The notes beneath the pieces are model-generated. The model searched no databases, was not told the origin of the DNA, and saw only the letters and a program-made list of their open reading frames with translations. Shown here one piece after another: positions 1 through 4,386 of a stretch of DNA of 5,585 bases. The translations under genes were made by a program, and so were the position numbers. Within the stretch, counting starts at the first letter, position 1, and the number at the start of each line of letters is the position of its first letter. The stretch comes from an uncultured Nocardiopsis sp. (GTDB lineage: Bacteria; Actinomycetota; Actinomycetes; Streptosporangiales; Streptosporangiaceae), in NCBI GenBank assembly GCA_937957845.1, contig CALGOD010000950.1:1-5585 (forward strand), read 5' to 3'.

Positions 1-902
1 CGAAGGTCCAAGAGTGTCTGAAGCTCCTGGTCGAGCGTGTCATCGCTCGCCATGCTGAGCGCGAGCGAGTCGGAATTGCTACTGCCCAGGGCCGCGGTTT
101 CCCTGACTCTTTCCTCGTGCTCGGCGATCTCCTCCTCCAACCGGTCGATCTCCTCGTCCAGATGGTCGCGGTTGAGTTGGTCGCGCACGGTGGTGGGGAT
201 CCCATCCAGGTCGCGCAGGAGTTCGGGGTGGTCCTCCAGGGCCTGTTGCTGTTCTTCCTCGCTCAGGGAGTTCCACCAGGTGTTCACGGTGGAGGGGTGG
301 TCCTCCTGGCTGGGAAGATCGTCGGGGAGCATGCCGGGGTAGCTGTCGCCGAAGTAGGCGAGCTGGGTGCCGGTCAACAGTCCCGATCCGGTCATGCGTT
401 CCAGGGCCTCCGCTGAGGGACCGTTCCTGAGCGAGTCGGAGGCTTCCTCGGCCTGCTCCATCAGGGTGTTCCAGTAGCCCCGGTGTTCCTCCAGGAGTAG
501 TTCCCTGATCCGGTCGAGGGGTTTGGCCAGGGCGAAGGGGTCGTTGACGGCTTCCGTGGAGTCAATAACGGCTGCGGCGAACCGGTATTCGATACTGGCG
601 CGTTTGGACCGGTAGTCCTCGATGTCCTGCGCCCACTGTTCCAAGATGGCGGCCCCGTAGGTCAGATCCCGTGTGGTGTCCTCCCACAGGATGAGTTCGT
701 CGGCTGCGGCCGTGGTGATGTCCCAGGCCAGAAGGTCGGTGAACTCACCTGCGCTGCTGCGGAAGCGGGTGTCGGCCTCTTCGGTCTGGCCGGTGAGGGA
801 CAAACGCAACTCGACCAGGGCCTCGGCTCCGCTGCGGATGGTGTCGGGGTCGGCGTCGATGTCGCCGGGCAGCCCCAAAGCGGACGCGGTTTCAGTCGTC
901 AT
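1..902 (-). CDS. DUF1023-type alpha/beta hydrolase, N-terminal part (runs off left edge)
   Basis: About 300 residues are visible, starting MTTETASALGLPGD and still open at position 1; the C-terminus lies outside the window. Residues about 15-160 are acidic and helical, resembling the WXG/LXG-like leader of type VII secretion substrates. Residues about 206-236 carry VNTWWNSLSEEEQQQALEDH, then LDGIP and VRDQLNR. This Trp-Trp/LDGIP/NR block is, in family knowledge, the linker just before the DUF1023 alpha/beta hydrolase fold in many actinobacterial proteins. A coiled coil (LDEEIDRLEEEIAEHEERV) follows. The hydrolase domain itself would lie off the left edge, so catalytic residues cannot be checked and a different C-terminal toxin domain is possible. 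The ATG at 902 has only a weak ribosome-binding site (AAG nearby), but it lies 23 nt after the upstream gene's stop, which suggests one operon with translational coupling. The family call is reasonably sure; the enzymatic activity is inferred. Confidence 0.72.
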   Translation of the reverse strand, partial: MTTETASALGLPGDIDADPDTIRSGAEALVELRLSLTGQTEEADTRFRSSAGEFTDLLAWDITTAAADELILWEDTTRDLTYGAAILEQWAQDIEDYRSKRASIEYRFAAAVIDSTEAVNDPFALAKPLDRIRELLLEEHRGYWNTLMEQAEEASDSLRNGPSAEALERMTGSGLLTGTQLAYFGDSYPGMLPDDLPSQEDHPSTVNTWWNSLSEEEQQQALEDHPELLRDLDGIPTTVRDQLNRDHLDEEIDRLEEEIAEHEERVRETAALGSSNSDSLALSMASDDTLDQELQTLLDL

Positions 903-925
903 GTCGGTGCTTATCTGATTGGGGG

Positions 926-1252
926 TCAGAAGTTGACGGGGATGTCGAGGAGGTCGAGGCCTTCCTGGAACTCGTCCGAGCTTTCATGGTCGGTGGCTGC
1001 GATCTGTAGGTCGGCGCCTTGGATGTTCTCGGCCAGATTGATGGAGTTCTGCGCGAGTTGGCTGATGTTGTCGAAGGTCTTGGTCTCAAAGCCCCACAGG
1101 CCGGAGACGACGTAGGAGGAGACGGCTTCTTTGAGCTCGTCGGTGATGTTCTCCAGGGCGGGGGCCGCTGAGGTGGTGCGGATGGCGAGTTCCTCGGCCT
1201 GTTCGGCTTGGTTCATCGCCTCGATGGGGTTGACGCCGGTGGAGGTGGGCAT
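926..1252 (-). CDS. Small acidic helical protein, ESX/EspC-like type VII secretion candidate
   Basis: A 108-residue protein starting MPTSTGVNPIEAMNQAEQ and ending LLDIPVNF. It has no signal peptide or membrane segment, no cysteines, and many Ala, Glu, Asp and Asn residues. Two predicted amphipathic helices (about 8-45 and 58-90) are separated by a GLWGFETKT turn, giving the helical-hairpin outline and size of WXG100/EspC-like ESX proteins. A canonical WxG turn is absent (LWGF instead), and no clear YxxxD/E secretion tail is seen. The start is well supported: AGGA (complement of 1258-1261) sits 5 nt before the ATG. The gene lies immediately upstream of, and in the same direction as, the DUF1023-type gene, a common actinobacterial arrangement of a small helical partner plus a larger WXG-led effector. 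The role as secretion partner or chaperone is inferred from size and context. I do not recognise a specific family. Confidence 0.68.
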   Translation of the reverse strand: MPTSTGVNPIEAMNQAEQAEELAIRTTSAAPALENITDELKEAVSSYVVSGLWGFETKTFDNISQLAQNSINLAENIQGADLQIAATDHESSDEFQEGLDLLDIPVNF

Positions 1253-1257
1253 AGGGG

Positions 1258-1261
1258 TCCT
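1258..1261 (-). promoter_or_regulatory. Ribosome-binding site of the small helical gene
   Basis: On the minus strand AGGA lies 5 nt before the ATG at 1252, within the context CAGGACCCCT. It decides the start of the 108-residue protein. Confidence 0.6.
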
Positions 1262-1313
1262 GTTGGTTCAGGGTGAGGGGAGCGAACAGAACGTTACCGT
1301 ATGTAGTGGGCAT

Positions 1314-1351
1314 GTTTCAGGGCGAAACGGTGGTTTCGACTGTCCGGAAAC
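1314..1351. repeat. Alternating GTTTC / GAAAC short inverted repeats upstream of the 1252 gene
   Basis: GTTTC at 1314-1318, GAAAC at 1324-1328, GTTTC at 1333-1337 and GAAAC at 1347-1351 alternate within 38 bp, so each neighbouring pair can form a 5-bp inverted repeat. They lie about 60-100 bp upstream of the 1252 start, where an operator or promoter would be expected. On the minus strand the innermost copy reads TGAAAC, which resembles the -35 of some ECF sigma promoters, but no convincing -10 could be fixed. Confidence 0.35.
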
Positions 1352-1400
1352 GGCCAATGCTCCACGAGGTCCGCCCACACCTGCCCCCACCTTGCACTGG

Positions 1401-1421
1401 GGAGCACACCAGGGGCACACA
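1401..1421. repeat. Left pair of GGRGCACAC repeats, 11-bp period
   Basis: GGAGCACAC (1401-1409) and GGGGCACAC (1412-1420) differ at one base and are spaced exactly 11 bp, about one helical turn. A related pair with the same period lies on the other side of the tRNA remnant (1650-1669). Short direct repeats flanking a tRNA-derived core are the usual form of arm-type sites for tyrosine integrases; that role is inferred here. Confidence 0.4.
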
Positions 1422-1428
1422 AGCCCTG

Positions 1429-1461
1429 AAAACGCCACGAGGACCTCGTTCGAGATCCTCG
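1429..1461 (-). terminator. Factor-independent terminator downstream of the tRNA-Arg remnant
   Basis: In minus-strand RNA, 1461-1438 folds into a 10-bp stem CGAGGAUCUC / GAGGUCCUCG with a GAAC tetraloop. One pair is a U-G wobble; on the plus strand the same position would be an A-C mismatch, so the structure is built for minus-strand RNA. A UGGCG spacer and a four-U run (complement of 1429-1432) follow. It lies about 27 nt beyond the CCA end of the tRNA remnant, the expected place for a tRNA terminator. Confidence 0.6.
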
Positions 1462-1487
1462 CGCACCCCGTCTGACCTGGTATTTTG

Positions 1488-1541
1488 TGGCGCACCCGGC
1501 AGGATTCGAACCTGCGACCGTCGGATGAGAAGTCCGGCGCT
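1488..1541 (-). pseudogene. 3' fragment of tRNA-Arg(TCT); probable integration (att) site
   Basis: Reading the minus strand towards lower coordinates, the sequence gives a tRNA 3' half: anticodon stem CCGGA / TCCGA around loop CTTCTCA (anticodon TCT, 1528-1530), variable loop CGGTC, T-arm GCAGG-TTCGAAT-CCTGC (1515-1499), acceptor strand CGGGTGC (1498-1492), discriminator G, and encoded CCA (1490-1488). The 5' half is missing: beyond the D-stem end (AGCG) there is no D-loop, and the required 5' acceptor strand GCACCCG does not occur upstream. Position 37 is C, where functional tRNAs nearly always carry a purine, and the 27-43 pair is a C-A mismatch. It is therefore not a working tRNA. A tRNA 3' end cut near the anticodon stem is the standard footprint of tyrosine-integrase elements. 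By this geometry the element lies on the higher-coordinate side. Confidence 0.75.
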
Positions 1542-1598
1542 TTGCTGTTTCTTGGGGTCGGTTCGTGTTGTTGCGTGCCACCCCATCCGATCAGCCGT

Positions 1599-1638
1599 GC
1601 CGTCTGGGGCCGTGTGATGCCGTCTGGTGTCGTGTCAG
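1599..1638. repeat. Tandem 20-bp direct repeat beside the att-like site
   Basis: Two adjacent 20-bp units, 1599-1618 and 1619-1638, both begin GCCGTCTGG and match at 16 of 20 positions. They lie about 58 bp from the tRNA remnant in a stretch with no gene. They could be binding sites for an integrase, an excisionase or a partition-type protein, or a slippage duplication. Confidence 0.5.
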
Positions 1639-1649
1639 TGCGGAACTGT

Positions 1650-1671
1650 GGAGCATGAACGGAGCACACAC
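1650..1671. repeat. Right pair of GGAGCA repeats, 11-bp period
   Basis: GGAGCA at 1650-1655 and GGAGCACAC at 1661-1669 are spaced 11 bp. They match the sequence and spacing of the pair at 1401-1420 on the other side of the tRNA remnant. They are candidate integrase arm-type sites, by inference only. Confidence 0.4.
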
Positions 1672-1700
1672 GGGCGGTCGGTGGCGGCGTCCGATGGCGT

Positions 1701-1719
1701 CTCGCAAGATCCTTGCGAG
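1701..1719. terminator. Hairpin CTCGCAAG-ATC-CTTGCGAG, possible terminator
   Basis: A perfect 8-bp inverted repeat with a 3-nt loop lies about 30 nt beyond the stop of the SMI1/KNR4 relic on the minus strand. On the plus strand it is followed by CTCTGTTTCC, which is T-containing but not a clean U-tract, and no plus-strand gene ends here. It could be a weak terminator or a protein-binding palindrome. Confidence 0.4.
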
Positions 1720-1748
1720 CTCTGTTTCCACCTTGCTTTCCGCCTCTT

Positions 1749-1981
1749 CTAGGAGGAGTGGCGGGCTGTGGCCTCGGCCCTGGTGAGCCAGCCGAGATAC
1801 CAGTCCGCGAAGCCGATCCTCGCGTCCGGCTCGCCAAGGGGGCGGAAGCCACTGTCAGCCGGGAAGCCGTCAACCCACATGGTCCCCCTCTCTGGTCCTG
1901 TCACGACGAGCCAGTGGAAGTGGCCGCATCCCTCATGGCTCAGGCACAGCGCTTCGGAAACCGACCAGGCGACAGAGGCGA
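1749..1981 (-). pseudogene. SMI1/KNR4 (SUKH) immunity-type protein, C-terminal remnant
   Basis: The minus-strand frame ending in TAG at 1749 encodes ALCLSHEGCGHFHWLVVTGP, then ERGTMWVD, GGFRPLG-like residues (SGFRPLGEP) and FADWYLGWL. The order GCG-x-LVVTGPERG-x-W followed by a terminal D-W-Y-x-x-W-L is the familiar C-terminal half of actinobacterial SMI1/KNR4 (SUKH) proteins, which are often immunity proteins for polymorphic toxins. Family members are usually about twice this length. Here the frame could open only at a GTG at 2042, just after an in-frame TAG at 2052-2054. Its first residues are encoded by a strong transcription-terminator hairpin rather than by recognisable protein. The N-terminal half is therefore lost and the gene is most likely a relic. 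A short expressed 97-residue product cannot be excluded. It sits beside the att-like site, downstream of the Stealth gene. No matching toxin is visible in the window. Confidence 0.65.
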
Positions 1982-2018
1982 GCGGGGCCGGGAGCGCGCT
2001 CGACACTCCCGGCCCCGC
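1982..2018 (-). terminator. Strong GC-rich hairpin, probable terminator of the Stealth gene
   Basis: GCGGGGCCGGGAG (1982-1994) and CTCCCGGCCCCGC (2006-2018) form a perfect 13-bp stem with an 11-nt loop. It lies about 50 nt past the Stealth stop codon at 2068 in the direction of transcription. There is no U-tract, which is common for actinobacterial terminators. The alternative is an mRNA 3'-end stabiliser. Confidence 0.6.
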
Positions 2019-2067
2019 CGGCAAGGGTGCCCCTATCGGCACACTTCGCGGCTACCCGACACAGGGG

Positions 2068-3816
2068 TCATCCTTCGGCTTTCTCGAACGGGGAGGGGAA
2101 GGGAAAACGTGCCTGGAGGAACTCCCGCACCATCCGCGCCGCGGCCTCCTGCGCCTCCGGAGGGGTGTCCAGGTCGTTGAGGCAGAAGAAGTCCACCTCT
2201 GTGGCGGCTTCCAACGCCTCCAGCTTTTCCCGGGCATCAGGTGCGCCGATGTCGATGTAGCGCATCTTGAACTCGCCTGGTACGGCTCGACCGGTGAGCA
2301 GCGCGTAGTGGTGGTGCATCGTCGCCGCGAAGCTCACGTCCTCGGGAGAGCGGAAGCGCGAGCGCTTGGTGCGCTCCACCTCCTGGGCGTATTTCTCCTC
2401 CAGCTCCAGCATGACCGTGCGGATCTGGGGATGCGGGGTGTGCTTGAACTTGTGGGTGATCGCGCGCCCGAAGTCCTCCAAGAACAGGGCACGTACGTTC
2501 TTGCCCGCCGAGTTCGGCGCGACCTCCCCCTCCAAAGGCCTGCCCACCCCGAACTGGAAGGGGGAGAAGGGCACTTGGGCGATGCCGTTGGCGTGGAAGA
2601 AGTTCTGGGCGCGCACCGGTCGGGCCAGGAACACGTCGTCGTTGAAGTACAGGTAGTGCTCCGACAACCCCTCGATGCGGTGCAACCGTGCTTCGATCGC
2701 ATGGGAGTTGAAGGTGGGCAGAGCCTCGTGGTCGGCGAAGATGTCGCGGTGGTCCACCACGGTCAGACCGGGCGTGTCGGTGTCCAGCCAGGCGGGAACC
2801 TGATTGTCGGTCACCAGGAAGACGTTGCGTACGAACGGCGCGTACATCCTTAGCGAACGCAGGGAGTAGCGCAGCTCGTCGTGGTCGGTGAACCGGGAGG
2901 CGTTAGCGGCCAACTCAGCCGTCGTGGTGCCGTCCCGGTAGCGGGCGCGCTTTGCCGCGTGCTCGGGGTCGTCGCCGTCCACCCAGGTGTAGACCACGTC
3001 CACCGGGAAGTCGACCTCGTCCACCAATTTCCAGGTGAAGGGTTCGAAGGTGGGGTACTCACGTCCGGCCACGGTCAACATGGCGGGCTTTCGCTCCTCG
3101 CGGGGCAGTACGTCGGCGACCTTGTTGCGGCGCGGAGCCACCAGGCAGTCCGGCAGCACGTCCTGGGGGACCACGACCCGCAGACGGGAGAGGACCTCGT
3201 CGGCGTCCTGGCGTTGGACCAGGGCCGCTCCATCACGCCAGAACTCCACGTCGCAGCCGTACTCGAACCCGGCCAGGACCCGGCCCTGGGGTGAGAGCAG
3301 TTGCTCGGCGAAGCGGATGGTCAGCCCGGATTTGACATGCTCGTCCAGCGCGCCGTCGGCGTAGGCGGAGAAGGCCGTGACGCTGCCTTGAGGGCCCGGT
3401 CTTGCGGCGTACAGTGCGCTGGTTCCGTACAGCTCGCGCATCGTTTCCAGCAGGCGTTTGCGTTCGGAACGGTGGACCCCGACCACGTACCGCAATGCCG
3501 AACGGCCCCGGACGAGGAAGTAGTCGATACCCGCGTGTTCCAGGGCATGTGCGACCAGTTGCAGGTTGCGTTCAGAGGCGCCGGCGGCGGTGAAGTTCTC
3601 CACCACCCGGCCCAGCAGTTCGGCATCGCCCGAGGCGAAGGATCGCACCGCCGGGTCGCTGTCAAGAAGTTCCCGGCGGCGGCGGGCGATCCTGGCCAGT
3701 CGTTTCTCCTCGGCGGCCAGGGCAGCGGCTTGGCGGCGTTCCTCCTCCAAACGTGAGCGTGTGGCGGGAGGGAGGAGGCGTTCTCCGGCGCGCTTGACTC
3801 GTTGTGTCAGGGCCAT
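2068..3816 (-). CDS. Stealth-family protein (capsule-type sugar-phosphotransferase)
   Basis: A complete 582-residue protein. Stealth proteins, relatives of human GlcNAc-1-phosphotransferase and of bacterial capsule polymerases, transfer a hexose- or hexosamine-1-phosphate to build phosphodiester-linked surface polysaccharide in the cytoplasm. Residues about 20-55 form a charged, probably coiled-coil helix (EEERRQAAALAAEEKRLARI). Residues about 60-265 are the variable N-terminal region of actinobacterial members. The four conserved regions follow: CR1 near 270-285 (VDVVYTWVDGDDP); CR2 near 307-410 (RFTDHDELRYSLRSL, FLVTDNQVPAWL, LPTFNSHAIEARLHRI, LYFNDDVFL); CR3 near 453-500 (HKFKHTPHPQIRTVM, RFRSPEDVSF); CR4 near 540-575 (DFFCLNDL). 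No conserved block is broken. There is no signal peptide or membrane span, so action at the inner membrane face is inferred. The ATG at 3816 follows AAGGA at a 7-nt spacing. It is monocistronic here, with its own promoter and terminator. The exact sugar and polymer are unknown. Confidence 0.93.
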   Translation of the reverse strand: MALTQRVKRAGERLLPPATRSRLEEERRQAAALAAEEKRLARIARRRRELLDSDPAVRSFASGDAELLGRVVENFTAAGASERNLQLVAHALEHAGIDYFLVRGRSALRYVVGVHRSERKRLLETMRELYGTSALYAARPGPQGSVTAFSAYADGALDEHVKSGLTIRFAEQLLSPQGRVLAGFEYGCDVEFWRDGAALVQRQDADEVLSRLRVVVPQDVLPDCLVAPRRNKVADVLPREERKPAMLTVAGREYPTFEPFTWKLVDEVDFPVDVVYTWVDGDDPEHAAKRARYRDGTTTAELAANASRFTDHDELRYSLRSLRMYAPFVRNVFLVTDNQVPAWLDTDTPGLTVVDHRDIFADHEALPTFNSHAIEARLHRIEGLSEHYLYFNDDVFLARPVRAQNFFHANGIAQVPFSPFQFGVGRPLEGEVAPNSAGKNVRALFLEDFGRAITHKFKHTPHPQIRTVMLELEEKYAQEVERTKRSRFRSPEDVSFAATMHHHYALLTGRAVPGEFKMRYIDIGAPDAREKLEALEAATEVDFFCLNDLDTPPEAQEAAARMVREFLQARFPFPSPFEKAEG

Positions 3817-3823
3817 GGAGGGG

Positions 3824-3828
3824 TCCTT
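3824..3828 (-). promoter_or_regulatory. Ribosome-binding site of the Stealth gene
   Basis: On the minus strand AAGGA (within GGAAGGACC) is 7 nt before the ATG at 3816, which fixes this start. Confidence 0.75.
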
Positions 3829-3861
3829 CCGTTGAGGTGGGGGATGACCCCGGGGGGAGTC

Positions 3862-3882
3862 AAATGCGCATTAAATGCGCAT
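3862..3882. promoter_or_regulatory. Twin palindromic operator straddling the Stealth -10 box
   Basis: AAATGCGCAT occurs twice, at 3862-3871 and 3873-3882. Each copy contains the perfect palindrome ATGCGCAT (3864-3871 and 3875-3882), with centres 11 bp apart, so both face the same side of the helix. They overlap both ends of the predicted -10 box, the classic position for a repressor. The regulator is not encoded in the window. Confidence 0.55.
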
Positions 3883-3898
3883 AGGCATTAGATGTCCA
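3870..3898 (-). promoter_or_regulatory. Housekeeping-type promoter of the Stealth gene
   Basis: On the minus strand the -35 is TGGACA (complement of 3893-3898) and the -10 is TTTAAT (complement of 3870-3875), separated by exactly 17 bp. Each hexamer matches the vegetative consensus at 5 of 6 positions. Transcription would start near 3863, leaving a leader of about 45 nt before the start codon. This is the most AT-rich spot in the surrounding region. Confidence 0.65.
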
Positions 3899-3899
3899 T

Positions 3900-4182
3900 A
3901 CAAGCGACGAATTGGGCGCTTCTGGCGTTGGCCTCGCGGTGTGATCGAGACCAAGGTGATACCGAAGGGCGTATGGCCGTTCGTAGAACGCAGCGGGTTC
4001 GGCCCGCAGTCAGTGGTCTTCGTACGCAGATGGTTAGGGCTTGTGTCGGAGGTGGAAATAAGGACAGCCAAAACCTGGTGCCTCGCTGTTTTCCGAAGAC
4101 GTGAGTGACCGTCAGGGTCAGTATTGGTCGAGGCGGTGTGAAAGAGGATGGCCGCCTGTGTGAGACAACGCGTCAGGGGGCC
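3900..4182. other. Gene-poor intergenic stretch, no convincing coding sequence
   Basis: Between the Stealth promoter and the hairpin at 4183 I see no recognisable gene. The longest plus-strand frame (ATG 3875, stop near 4108, 77 codons) begins inside the operator, lacks a ribosome-binding site and has mixed third-codon bases. True genes in this window are strongly G/C at that position. Its product (for example KGVWPFVERSGFGPQS) matches nothing I know. The minus-strand frame over the same stretch (4200-3871) also looks random. The base composition is lower in GC than the flanking genes, so it may be promoter region or decayed DNA. Confidence 0.5.
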
Positions 4183-4200
4183 GTGGCCGGAAGCGGCCAC
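4183..4200. repeat. Hairpin GTGGCCG-GAAG-CGGCCAC
   Basis: A perfect 7-bp stem with a 4-nt loop (4183-4189 paired with 4194-4200), in the divergent intergenic region about 190 bp before the plus-strand start. There is no U-tract on either side and no gene ends nearby. Its role is unclear: it may be insulation against read-through or a remnant terminator. Confidence 0.4.
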
Positions 4201-4232
4201 TGAGGTTTAGTGCCAGATCACCGCATGTGACC

Positions 4233-4260
4233 CAAGGGAAACTTCAGACGTTTCAAGGGA
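4233..4260. promoter_or_regulatory. 17-bp near-palindrome inside a 21-bp-spaced direct repeat
   Basis: GAAACTTCAGACGTTTC (4238-4254) is palindromic except for the centre and one mismatched pair. It is framed by two copies of CAAGGGA at 4233-4239 and 4254-4260, spaced exactly 21 bp (two helical turns). It lies about 130 bp upstream of the secreted-protein start, so it is a candidate regulator site. Confidence 0.4.
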
Positions 4261-4295
4261 CTGAGTCCGGGGGCAGCTTGTTGGAAATGAGTACT

Positions 4296-4312
4296 GACAG
4301 TAAGTTTCTGTC
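4296..4312. promoter_or_regulatory. Second 17-bp near-palindrome, GACAG-N7-CTGTC
   Basis: GACAGTAAGTTTCTGTC is palindromic except for the centre and one T/T pair. It has the same length and the same mismatch position as the element at 4238-4254, 58 bp away. It overlaps TAAGTT (4301-4306), a poor -10 candidate that stands 17 bp from TTGTTG (4278-4283). It may be an operator over a weak promoter of the 4387 gene. Confidence 0.35.
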
Positions 4313-4386
4313 CGGTTTGACGCCACTGGGACCGAGTTCCTTCGGGTTCGGTATCTCGTACAACACCACATAGACAGGCATCCCCC

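Noticed and set aside
37..416. Short plus-strand open frames over the left edge
   Set aside because: They are antisense to the DUF1023-type protein, whose frame has strong family motifs. The plus frames give Ser/Arg-rich shadow products.
1488..1580. Complete tRNA gene
   Set aside because: No D-arm or 5' acceptor strand can be found, loop position 37 is C, and the anticodon stem has a C-A pair. Only the 3' part is present.
1268..1873. Minus-strand 201-codon open frame through the tRNA fragment
   Set aside because: It crosses the tRNA remnant, terminator and repeats, and its Arg/Pro/Thr-rich product resembles no protein family.
1768..2853. Plus-strand 361-codon open frame
   Set aside because: It lies mostly antisense to the Stealth gene and also crosses the SUKH relic and terminator hairpin. 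The product is low-complexity and unrecognisable.
3875..4108. 77-codon plus-strand gene
   Set aside because: The start lies inside the operator, there is no ribosome-binding site, the third-codon bias is unlike real genes here and no homology is recognised.
4317..4345. TTGACG as the -35 of the secreted-protein promoter
   Set aside because: The hexamer is good, but nothing resembling a -10 lies 16-19 bp downstream.
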